The translations under genes and the position numbers were made by a program. From DYKG01 sp964596185 (GTDB lineage: Bacteria > Muiribacteriota > Ozemobacteria > Ozemobacterales > Ozemobacteraceae), in contig CAZQUE010000001.1 of the NCBI GenBank assembly GCA_964596185.1, positions 150,782 through 214,781 on the forward strand: 64,000 nt of DNA, in the 5' to 3' direction. The notes below the pieces were generated by a model. The model was given only the letters and a program-made list of their open reading frames with translations. It was not told where the DNA came from and did no database searches. Each line of letters starts with the position of its first letter. Position 1 is the first letter of the stretch. Below, in pieces: positions 56,200-64,000 of the stretch.

Positions 56200-59100
56200 A
56201 TGAAAGGTAAAAACCTGTTTGTGCTTTTGCTTGTCGTTTTGCTGCAAGCTTTTTGTTCTGACGCTTTTGCGGCATCGCCGTCGCTGATTCCGCTGGTCGG
56301 AGATAAAAATATTAAGCCCGAATTGTCACATCTTCAGGCAGCCATTGATAATGGTGCAGACGTTAATGAGGTTGGCTCGGAAGGTACCACCCCATTGATT
56401 GAAGCGATTTATCGCAGAAGAGACAATCTGGTTAAATTTTTGCTTGAAAAGGGCGCTGATCCGAATTTAAAAAATGAAAAAGGTATTACTCCTCTCTATG
56501 CCGCATTAGATGGAGAATATGGCCCTTCGGATCTTCTGGTTAAAACACTTGTTGCGGCCGGTTCCAGGGTAGGTGAACCGGTCAGCGGTGGCTGGATACC
56601 CTTGCATAAAGCCGCCGAGCATAAATATGGTGACATCACCGCTTTTTTGCTTGAAAATGGGGCCGAAGTCGATGCCCAAAACCTTGCTTCGCTGACTCCT
56701 TTGATGTGCGTTGAGAAAAATGCGGACAACGCTGTTCTTTTAATCGATGCTGGTGCCAATGTCAGGGCCACCGACAATAAAGGCCGAACGCCATTGCATT
56801 TTGCCGCGAGAAACAATAATACTGACGTTGCTTTCTTTCTGTTAAATGCCGGAGCTGATGTTAATTCCCGCGATAATTCAGGCAAAACACCCCTGCATTT
56901 AGCCTTTGAAAAAAGATGGTCACAAGACACATTGCCCGGGTTTCTCGATTTCATGCTCGATAAAGGGGCAGATATCAACGCTGTAGCCTCTGACGGAAAA
57001 AGCCTTTTGCAGATTGCCGAGAAAAAAAACAATCATGAAATCATCAGCTATCTACTTGATAGAGGTGCTATTTGTGACATAGTCGCCTCGGGCACTGGTG
57101 AAATAGCAACCCAGGCTCTGATTTTAAACGCGATACAGGCCAACCGCAGCGGGCTTGCTTTCTGTTTCGCGCAAACGCTCGAGCCAATAGAGAGTCCTTT
57201 GCTGATAAATGATGCGGGCGAAAGCTTGCTGCATCTGGCGGTTAAAAACCGTAATTCAGATTTGGCAAAACTCCTTATGAAAAAAGGTTTTGATCCGAAT
57301 TTTCAAAGCAAGGATGGCCGTTCAGCTTTGCATTTGGCGGTCAGCAGCGACATTGAAGAAGCAATCGTCTACCTGCTGAGGGCCGGGGCAGATCCCAACC
57401 TTCCCGACGCGAAAAAAGTAACTCCTATTCAGGAATCAATTAGATTTTCGAGGCCAGGGGTTGTATATGAGCTTCTTAGGCATTTTAATCCTGAAAACGT
57501 TGATAAAATAGTGGAAACGGGTCTTCTCGATGCAGTTAAAGGAAATCGACGGCCATTGGCATATCTTGCGCTGGAAAATAAACCGAAACTTGAAGAAAAA
57601 GATGAGCATGGATTGACACCATTGTTTTACGCCATTAAGAATCGTTGGCGCGAACTTTCTTTGCGCCTGATAAAGATGGGCGCACAAGTCAATGTTGCCG
57701 ACGAGAGAGGCGTTACGCCTCTGCATCTGGCTGCCAGTTACGGTGATAGAATGCTGGTCAAACAATTGCTGCAAAATCACGCTGCTATAGATGCCGAAGA
57801 TAAATCAGGAGAAACGCCGCTGTTTTATGCGGTAAAGGAAGTAAAGGCCGAGATTTCTGAGTTGTTGCTGGAGAAAGGGGCAAATCTGAGGCATTGCAAT
57901 GACTATGGGCGAAACCTGCTTTTTCACTGCTACTATCGCGAGTATGGATTGGGTACGCTGGCCTGGCTGGTGCAACAGGGCCTGCCGATAAATTCCGTCG
58001 ACAGATTTGGCGGCACTGTTTTTCACGAAATGATGCGCCCGATACACTGCCTGAGCAAAATTAAAAAAGCTTTAAAACTGGGGGCCGACTGGCATATTGC
58101 CAACAAAAGAGGCGAAACGCCTTTCACCATAGCTTTATATGGCCACAATGCAGATCTTCTTGATTATGTCCTCACCCTTAAAGACGACATGGTTCGGGCC
58201 AAAGAAAAGATGAACCTGGTAATGCATCATTGGTTGCAAAACAAATCCTATTCTTTTCTGGAAAAGGCTTTATCTGCAGGAAATTCGCCGGAAATGCCCG
58301 ATAATGACGGAAAAACTTTACTGATTAAAGCAATCGAAACAGAAGACCTGGTCGCTGCTGAGATGTTGTTTGCTGCCGGGGCCAAGCTAGATCCGGTCAT
58401 CATCGAAGCGCCAAATCTTATTCTCAAGGCAATGAAATACAATCGAATTGCAAGCCTGAAATGGTTGTTCGACCACCATGTCGACCTTGATCTACAGACT
58501 GAGGAAGGCTTTTCAATTCTCTGGAAAACAGTTGGCAACTGGACATTTTTTGATTTTCTTCTCGATTATGGAGTGAAACCGAGAATCAATGAACTACTCG
58601 ATGAAAAACTGGCTGACATACGCCTGGCCATTCTTGAAAAAAAAGAAGGCAGAGAAAGATTGAAACGCATTGCGGGCCCTGAACTGAAAAAAATTGTTTT
58701 TGCCGGAGAAAATGAAGTCGATCGCTATCGCGCAGTGCGCCGCTTTATCAGCAAAGGTGATCTGGAGGGATTGAAGTTTGCTTATGAACTTGGCTTCGAA
58801 ATAAACGCCAGGGGCCTTCGGGGCAACAGTCTTTTGCATACGGCGGTACTGTATAAAAAGTTGGATATCGTTAAGCTATTGATAGGGTGGGGCGCAGATG
58901 CTGATGCGAAAAATGATTCGGGTGAGACTCCGATACAATATGCAATAAATTACAAGGCCAATGATATTTTTAAGTATCTCGCCGAAACCGGCGTGAGCCT
59001 GGATAGTCGGGAAAAGTTCGGCGGTGCCGGTCTTCTGCATCTTGCCGCGAAACAGCCTCTTGCAGAAAAAGTTTTTGTGCAGTTATTTAACCGTGGTTTT

Positions 59101-60924
59101 AAGGTTAACGATCGCGACGAAAATGGGGCGACTCCGCTGCTGTTTGCGGTAGAGCATGGCTGCGAGGATACCGTGGATTATTTGTTGCAGGCCGGTGCTG
59201 ATCCCAATATTGTTACAAAAGCAGCCAGTTCGACGCTGCGCACGAAGGTTTTGCAGGAAAAGGACTTCCATTTTTATCGCAGCGACTATCACATCAATAA
59301 CTGGATCATCAGCGGCATGGGACCGCTCTCCCGTGCAGCGCTGCGGGGACAAATCCCGCTCATCGAAAAACTGGTTGCAAAGGGTGCCCGGCTCGAGGCC
59401 GCCGATGAACTTGGTAATACGCCATTGCATCTGGCGGTTATGGGAAACTCATATTTTGCTGTTGAAGCCCTGCTCAAGGCTGGTGCGCCAATTCTGGTCG
59501 CCAACTGCGACGGCTTGACTCCGCTTGAATTGGCTGAAAAAAGAGGGTTTTTTCAAATTGCCAGGGTAATCTGGCAGAAGGTTCCGCTACAGATTACCCA
59601 TGACCCGACCGATGTGACTTCGGCAAATGACGAGAAATTCGCACTGCACGCGGCAGTAAAAGAAAAAAGATTTCATGATCTGCGCTGGATAGTGCGACGA
59701 GGTGCAAAAATCGACGAACTCGATGATGACGGGCGAACTCCCTTGTGGCTGGCAGTTGAAGCTGGATCCCCGCTTATGGTGAGAATTCTTCTCGAATTGG
59801 GAGCTTCAGTGAACGTTTCCGGGCCAGACGGGCAATCTCCATGGCTCAAAGCCTTCGAATACTGTTATATTGACGAGCTCCTGGCGATTTTGCTCGAGGC
59901 TGGAGCAAAAGTCGATTCTGTTGACAAGAATGGTGATACGGCCCTGCATTTTGCTGCGAGGAGAAGCAGGTTAAGTTTTATCGATTTTTTACTGAAGCAC
60001 GGTGCAAAGCTTGATCAGCGCAATCAGGCCGGTTGTACACCTTTGCTGGAAGCAATAATGACTAAGGACCGGCAAAAAGAATATGATCGATATCTTTCGA
60101 AAGTAAAGGCAAGAGTAGCTCGACAGAAGGAAGCGATGAAAAAACTGCCGGCATGGCGGCGTCAGAAACTTCCCGAGATTGAAGAAAATTCTGAAGAACG
60201 AAGAGCAATCTCCCGACTGATCCGTAAGGATCCTATCTACATGAATATCGCCGATATATATGGTCAGACTGCGTTGCATCTGGCGGCCAGAAAAGCTCCG
60301 GTTTATCTGCTCAATGAGCTTATCGATGCCGGTTGTGATTTAGAAGCTCTCGATCGTGAAGGCCGTACGCCGATTTTTCAGGCGATTGCCGCGGGAAATT
60401 GTGATAATGTGGCGACTTTGCTCAAACATGGGGCAAAGGGGCTGGTAATCGATAAGAATAGTGAAAGTACGCTTTCGCTTGCAGATTCGCTCGATCGAAC
60501 GGATATTGTGAATCTGCTGATTGAAGCTGGAGTTGATCAGACATACGCCGTACCTGAATGGCCGAAGGAAGACGAAAACGGCACGACCCGACTGATGCGT
60601 GCGGTTGCAGAAAACCGCTATCTGGCGCTGAAAGTTCTGCTGGCAGCCGGCGAGGATCTTAACCGCAAAGATAAAACCGGGGATACAGCTCTTTTTTATG
60701 CGATAAGAAACTGTAATTATCGAATGGTCAAATTTTTGCTTGAAAATGGCGCAGATGTAAATGTTGAAAATCACTACGAACAGAAGCCATGGCAATATGC
60801 CAAACAGCTATTAAGCCAGGCCGACCTGCATGATGATGTCAAAGGTCCGCCGGGTTTTTTCCCGGAGCAGAAGACTCGAAAAAACTACAAGCGTATTGTT
60901 GAGTTGCTAAAAGGGAAAAAGTAG
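56200..60924 (+). CDS. Giant exported ankyrin-repeat protein (1574 aa)
   Basis: From ATG 56200 (GAGGG 8 bases upstream) a signal peptide ending DAFAA precedes a body made almost wholly of 33-residue ankyrin repeats (G.TPLH.A....H...V..LL..GAD.N..). More than 25 are clear, with degenerate ones between, from about residue 35 to 1550. Many repeats are followed by inserts. A basic segment at about 1300-1345 (RLSKVKARVARQKEAMKKLP) breaks the array. There is no other domain and no membrane segment besides the signal. Exported ankyrin proteins bind other proteins; host-directed use is one option but no secretion-effector gene is nearby. It is flanked by two hybrid kinases. Confidence 0.9.
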   Translation: MKGKNLFVLLLVVLLQAFCSDAFAASPSLIPLVGDKNIKPELSHLQAAIDNGADVNEVGSEGTTPLIEAIYRRRDNLVKFLLEKGADPNLKNEKGITPLYAALDGEYGPSDLLVKTLVAAGSRVGEPVSGGWIPLHKAAEHKYGDITAFLLENGAEVDAQNLASLTPLMCVEKNADNAVLLIDAGANVRATDNKGRTPLHFAARNNNTDVAFFLLNAGADVNSRDNSGKTPLHLAFEKRWSQDTLPGFLDFMLDKGADINAVASDGKSLLQIAEKKNNHEIISYLLDRGAICDIVASGTGEIATQALILNAIQANRSGLAFCFAQTLEPIESPLLINDAGESLLHLAVKNRNSDLAKLLMKKGFDPNFQSKDGRSALHLAVSSDIEEAIVYLLRAGADPNLPDAKKVTPIQESIRFSRPGVVYELLRHFNPENVDKIVETGLLDAVKGNRRPLAYLALENKPKLEEKDEHGLTPLFYAIKNRWRELSLRLIKMGAQVNVADERGVTPLHLAASYGDRMLVKQLLQNHAAIDAEDKSGETPLFYAVKEVKAEISELLLEKGANLRHCNDYGRNLLFHCYYREYGLGTLAWLVQQGLPINSVDRFGGTVFHEMMRPIHCLSKIKKALKLGADWHIANKRGETPFTIALYGHNADLLDYVLTLKDDMVRAKEKMNLVMHHWLQNKSYSFLEKALSAGNSPEMPDNDGKTLLIKAIETEDLVAAEMLFAAGAKLDPVIIEAPNLILKAMKYNRIASLKWLFDHHVDLDLQTEEGFSILWKTVGNWTFFDFLLDYGVKPRINELLDEKLADIRLAILEKKEGRERLKRIAGPELKKIVFAGENEVDRYRAVRRFISKGDLEGLKFAYELGFEINARGLRGNSLLHTAVLYKKLDIVKLLIGWGADADAKNDSGETPIQYAINYKANDIFKYLAETGVSLDSREKFGGAGLLHLAAKQPLAEKVFVQLFNRGFKVNDRDENGATPLLFAVEHGCEDTVDYLLQAGADPNIVTKAASSTLRTKVLQEKDFHFYRSDYHINNWIISGMGPLSRAALRGQIPLIEKLVAKGARLEAADELGNTPLHLAVMGNSYFAVEALLKAGAPILVANCDGLTPLELAEKRGFFQIARVIWQKVPLQITHDPTDVTSANDEKFALHAAVKEKRFHDLRWIVRRGAKIDELDDDGRTPLWLAVEAGSPLMVRILLELGASVNVSGPDGQSPWLKAFEYCYIDELLAILLEAGAKVDSVDKNGDTALHFAARRSRLSFIDFLLKHGAKLDQRNQAGCTPLLEAIMTKDRQKEYDRYLSKVKARVARQKEAMKKLPAWRRQKLPEIEENSEERRAISRLIRKDPIYMNIADIYGQTALHLAARKAPVYLLNELIDAGCDLEALDREGRTPIFQAIAAGNCDNVATLLKHGAKGLVIDKNSESTLSLADSLDRTDIVNLLIEAGVDQTYAVPEWPKEDENGTTRLMRAVAENRYLALKVLLAAGEDLNRKDKTGDTALFYAIRNCNYRMVKFLLENGADVNVENHYEQKPWQYAKQLLSQADLHDDVKGPPGFFPEQKTRKNYKRIVELLKGKK

Positions 60925-60973
60925 ATGAGATTTTTGGATTAGCCGGTGGAATTAGAATATAATACTGATTGTC

Positions 60974-61049
60974 TTGATCATTTTTGCAAAATAAATTATC
61001 TTGGAAATGGTTGGGTCTCTTGAACCAAAAAAAACAGAAAAGCTATAGA
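60974..61049 (+). promoter_or_regulatory. Two candidate promoters before the second hybrid kinase
   Basis: Upstream pair: TTGATC (60974-60979), 17 bases, TATCTT (60997-61002). Downstream pair: TTGAAC (61020-61025), 18 bases, TATAGA (61044-61049). The second would give a leader of about 28 bases to ATG 61085. Confidence 0.4.
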
Positions 61050-61084
61050 TAAATGGTTTGAGAGTCATGTTAGAGGGTTTAAAA

Positions 61085-63541
61085 ATGATAAAGGCTCAGG
61101 ATAATCGTCAGTTCGAGCAGGTTTATTCAAAACTTGAGCGATATAAGGGATTGATTGAGATATTCAGACAGGTCAGTCGCCTGAGTGCTTCAGCCAAGAG
61201 CAATTCTGAATTTTTACAAAAGACGGTTGATTCTCTGATCGAAAACAATTGCTATTTCAATGTCTGGCTTGCCGTTTTTTCCGATGAAGCGGAAGACAAA
61301 ATCGGCGATTTTGCATGGTCAATTAAAGACGTTGATAAAAATAAATTTGAGAACTTCTTCGAAAAGCGCAACCTGCCGGATTGCTATTTTGAAGCACAAA
61401 AAAGTGTCGAAAAATTTACGGTAAGGCGGCCCGAAAAAGATTGTGCGGGTTGTTTTCTGGCAGGGATCTATCTCGATTGTTCAGGTTTTTGTAAGATACT
61501 TGGGGATGAAGAAAGAGAACTGGGTTTTTTGGTTGTGTCGCTTCCAAGAGAGTTTGCTGAAAATGAAGAAGAAAAAAATCTATTCAGGGATATTGCCGAC
61601 CGGATTTTTTCTGCTTTACTTAGAATCAGAGGATTGTTTGCCCTAAGAAGTGCTGAGAAGGCGATTAAAGAAAACGAAGAACGGTTTCGTTTGCTTGCTG
61701 AGGTTACAGTTGAGGGCATTCTTCTACATAAAAACGGTTTGGCAATAGATCTAAATTCTTCTTTGGCGCAAATGTTCGGCTTTTCCCGCGAAGAACTTCT
61801 AAACAGGAATTTCATGGATTTTGTCCACCCGGATGACGTTGCCAAAGTGAAAAAGGAATTGGCCAAACCCGTGACTTCGCCTTATGTTATAAGAATGAGA
61901 AGGCGAAACGGCAATTATTTTTATGCTGAAATTGAGGCCAGAGACTATCAGATTGAAGGTGATAAATTCAGGGCGACGGCAATTCGGGATATTTCTGAAA
62001 GAATAAAGTCAGAAGAGGCTCTTCGCGAAAGTGAAAGTCGTTTTCAAAAGATGCTCGGAGTCGTTCCGGATATGATCTCAATTCACGACTGTGAAATGAA
62101 CATTCTCTACAGTAATTGGCAGGGATTTGCCAACGTTCCTCCTGAGAAAAGAATCAAGAATTCCAAATGTTACAAAACCTATAGAGACTTTGACGACATC
62201 TGTCCGGATTGCCGGGCCAGGCAGGTTTTGCTCAGCAAAAAGGCTTTTCGGGAAGAAGCTGAGTTGCCAAATGGTCAAGTTGTCGATCTGCGGGTAATTC
62301 CATTTCTGAACGAGCGCGGTGAGGTTGAAATGTTCATGGAGTGGGTTCGCGATATTACTGAGCAGAGGAAGATTGAAGAAAGCGAAAAGAAATTGCAGGA
62401 ACAGCTGGTGCACGCGCAAAAACTTGAATCGGTTGGCAGATTGGCCGGCGGTGTGGCCCATGATTTCAATAATATGCTCAGCGTCATCCTTGGCCAGGCG
62501 GAGATTGCATTGCTGGATCTTGAAAAAGAGCACCCACTAAGATCGACTCTCGAAGAGATACTGAAAGCTGGGCAACGTTCAGCAGACCTGACTCGCCAGT
62601 TGCTTGCCTTTGCGAGAAAACAGACGATTATCCCAAAAGTTTTTGAGCTGAATGAGGCCGTTGACGGGACCCTTAAAATGCTTAGGCGCCTGATTGGCGA
62701 AGATATTGAGCTGATATGGAAGCCATCTGCAGTTGCCTGCATGATAAAAATGGATCCGACGCAGCTGGATCAAATTCTGGCAAATCTTTGCGTTAATGCC
62801 AGAGATGCGATTTCAGGCAAAGGCAAAATTGTTATCCAGGCAGATATTGTTGAGATTGATCAGTTATATTCCAAGGAGCATCCGGAAATCATACCAGGGA
62901 AATACTGCCAAATGATGGTGTCTGATGATGGATCCGGTATGAGCAAAGAAACCCTGGAAAATATTTTTGATCCTTTTTTTACTACCAAAGAATCCGGAGC
63001 GGGAACCGGCCTTGGGTTGGCGACGGTTTATGGTATCGTCAAGCAGAATTATGGCTTTATCAACGTCTACAGTGAGCCCGGGTTTGGTAGCTGTTTCAAG
63101 ATTTTGCTGCCATTAGCCATCTCCGGTGAAAAGGTTTCAGATACAAGAGAACCGGAGTCCGACCTGCAAAAAGCAAAAGAGAAAACGGTTCTTGTGGTTG
63201 AAGACGAGGCGACAATTCTTGCAATTGCCGTTAGTATGCTGAACAGGCTGGGTTACCGTTCTTTTGCGGCGTCTAATGCTGCGGAGGCGTTGGCAATTGT
63301 ATCTGAGATGCATATAGATGTTTTGTTAACCGATGTTATCATGCCTAACTGCCAGGGGCCGGAAATTGCCGGACAACTGATGAAAATTCAGCCCGGCCTG
63401 AAGGTCGTTTTTATGTCCGGGTACACTGCAGATGCAGTTGCTCGCCATGGTTTCGTTGAAGACGGCGTAAATTTCCTGCAAAAGCCATTTTCGCTCAAAG
63501 ACCTGGCAGAAGTGTTAAAGAATGCCTTGGATAAAAATTGA
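61085..63541 (+). CDS. Soluble hybrid histidine kinase with GAF-like, two PAS and receiver
   Basis: I take ATG 61085, with GAGGG 7 bases upstream; a TTG at 61058 would add 9 residues. Parts in order: coil and GAF-like domain (about 25-205) with CAGCF...DCSGFCK cysteines, PAS (about 210-330), a second PAS carrying KCYKTY..ICPDCRAR (about 340-450), HisKA with GGVAHDFNNML (about 460), HATPase with NARDA and FDPFFTTKESGAG, and receiver with VEDE and LLTDVIMPNCQG. The Cys-rich PAS could bind a metal, haem or redox group. No membrane segment is seen. Its kinase-receiver half is closely related to that of the kinase at 52651. It is followed by about 180 bases without genes and then IS66 DNA. Confidence 0.92.
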   Translation: MIKAQDNRQFEQVYSKLERYKGLIEIFRQVSRLSASAKSNSEFLQKTVDSLIENNCYFNVWLAVFSDEAEDKIGDFAWSIKDVDKNKFENFFEKRNLPDCYFEAQKSVEKFTVRRPEKDCAGCFLAGIYLDCSGFCKILGDEERELGFLVVSLPREFAENEEEKNLFRDIADRIFSALLRIRGLFALRSAEKAIKENEERFRLLAEVTVEGILLHKNGLAIDLNSSLAQMFGFSREELLNRNFMDFVHPDDVAKVKKELAKPVTSPYVIRMRRRNGNYFYAEIEARDYQIEGDKFRATAIRDISERIKSEEALRESESRFQKMLGVVPDMISIHDCEMNILYSNWQGFANVPPEKRIKNSKCYKTYRDFDDICPDCRARQVLLSKKAFREEAELPNGQVVDLRVIPFLNERGEVEMFMEWVRDITEQRKIEESEKKLQEQLVHAQKLESVGRLAGGVAHDFNNMLSVILGQAEIALLDLEKEHPLRSTLEEILKAGQRSADLTRQLLAFARKQTIIPKVFELNEAVDGTLKMLRRLIGEDIELIWKPSAVACMIKMDPTQLDQILANLCVNARDAISGKGKIVIQADIVEIDQLYSKEHPEIIPGKYCQMMVSDDGSGMSKETLENIFDPFFTTKESGAGTGLGLATVYGIVKQNYGFINVYSEPGFGSCFKILLPLAISGEKVSDTREPESDLQKAKEKTVLVVEDEATILAIAVSMLNRLGYRSFAASNAAEALAIVSEMHIDVLLTDVIMPNCQGPEIAGQLMKIQPGLKVVFMSGYTADAVARHGFVEDGVNFLQKPFSLKDLAEVLKNALDKN

Positions 63542-63720
63542 TTTCGTTGCCTAAAAACTGATTGCTGATCACTTTTTTTCTTCAATTTTCATACCTGGCG
63601 TTTTGCCCGCCATTTCTATGTTTATTGCAAAATAAAATTTTCTACCATTTACAACCGACAGTAGAATCTTCCCTGCAGTTGTTGCAAGGAAGGTGTGCAT
63701 ACCGAATCTGCTACAGAAAC
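63542..63720. other. Non-coding stretch before the IS66 boundary
   Basis: 179 bases without a credible gene or terminator. The last eight bases (ACAGAAAC, 63713-63720) are the expected position of an 8-bp IS66 target duplication. Confidence 0.5.
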
Positions 63721-63946
63721 GTAAGCGCGATTTAAACCGCCTCTACCGATATTTCTCTTTTTCGGTTTGAACCAAGGATTTATCAATGTTTTGTGGTGAA
63801 AATGGCCTGAAATCATCTGCCGTTTTTAGCTGCGGCAGGTTTTTCAGCAAAACTCTTATATACCAATATGGTTCCAGGCCGTTTGCTTTAGCGGTTTCTA
63901 TAATGCTGTAAATCGTTGTAGAAGCTACTGCACCTTCAGGTGTATC
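63721..63946 (-). mobile_element. IS66-family element, right end, interrupted
   Basis: Starts with GTAAGCGCGATTTAAACCGC at 63721, the GTAA-type terminus of IS66 family elements. The transposase stop lies 22 bases inside, normal for this family. The element breaks off at 63946, where a second terminus begins. Confidence 0.75.
63743..63946 (-). pseudogene. IS66 transposase (TnpC), C-terminal fragment
   Basis: Reads DTPEGAVASTTIYSIIETAK then ANGLEPYWYIRVLLKNLPQL, which is the conserved IS66 transposase tail (GAxASAxLYSxIETAKANGLxPYxYL). Family members are 500 residues or more; only about 68 are left. Homology stops exactly at Asp, at the junction with the second element. It is not expected to be functional. 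Confidence 0.8.
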
Positions 63947-64000
63947 GTAAGCGCTCAATAAACCGCTTCTTATAATTTATTGCCGGCTATGGCATTTTGG
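63947..64000 (-). mobile_element. Second IS66-like element end, nested in the first
   Basis: GTAAGCGC at 63947-63954 and TAAACCGC at 63959-63966 repeat the same terminus found at 63721 with matching spacing. An open frame on the minus strand ends (…NAIAGNKL, TAA) about 24 bases inside it, as a transposase would. The rest is beyond the window. Confidence 0.5.

Noticed and set aside
61058..61084. TTG/ATG starts upstream of the second hybrid kinase
   Set aside because: The ATG at 61085 has the GAGGG site at proper distance; the upstream starts have none.

Overview
The window looks like chromosome of a Gram-negative-type (diderm), probably motile, environmental bacterium that I cannot place firmly. 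It has long secreted proteins, lipoproteins, a type II secretion/type IV pilus class ATPase, a chemosensory operon with an [FeFe]-hydrogenase-like sensor, hybrid histidine kinases and ordinary housekeeping genes (hisS, purD, clpB). The mix is compatible with a poorly sampled phylum such as Riflebacteria, but that is only a guess. I see no rRNA, tRNA or CRISPR array. Base composition looks even until an IS66 scar at the right edge.

Region 1 (1-25257, minus strand) holds two tandem cassettes. Each pairs a giant secreted Ig-like-repeat protein (4627 and 3260 residues, both with the same C-terminal FlgD/T9SS-like domain) with a downstream TPR-like lipoprotein. A strong terminator separates the cassettes, so they look like an old tandem duplication transcribed as two units.

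Region 2 (25258-35276) holds several small units. A promoter and small ORF broken by an in-frame TAG lie just before a DUF2877/AllH-like gene. Next come an unknown 173-residue protein, hisS with a 44-codon small gene in front, and a minus-strand run of DUF1848 protein, secreted BsuPI-type protein, GspE/PilB ATPase with an unusual 600-residue C-terminal extension, and a membrane PP2C-like protein.

Region 3 (35277-44915) has a glycine-zipper secreted protein under a perfect sigma-70 promoter. It is followed, on the minus strand, by a chemosensory operon: cheA, hydrogenase-like/MCP fusion, cheW, cheB, cheR. The CheA lacks an Hpt domain, and the receptor is a soluble fusion of ferredoxin, H-cluster-type domain and MCP signalling domain. 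It suggests chemotaxis, or another Che output, driven by H2, CO or redox state.

Region 4 (45019-52650) has purD on the plus strand. On the minus strand is a likely unit of clpB, a two-TM envelope protein, a Cys-rich small protein and a secreted phospholipase-D-like protein. The clpB/kinase intergenic region carries a cluster of TCGCAAAA octamers.

Region 5 (52651-63541, plus strand) has a 5TMR-LYT hybrid kinase, an MFS exporter, a 1574-residue secreted ankyrin protein, and a second hybrid kinase closely related to the first in its kinase-receiver half. At 63721-64000 the end of one IS66-family element is interrupted by what looks like the end of a second.
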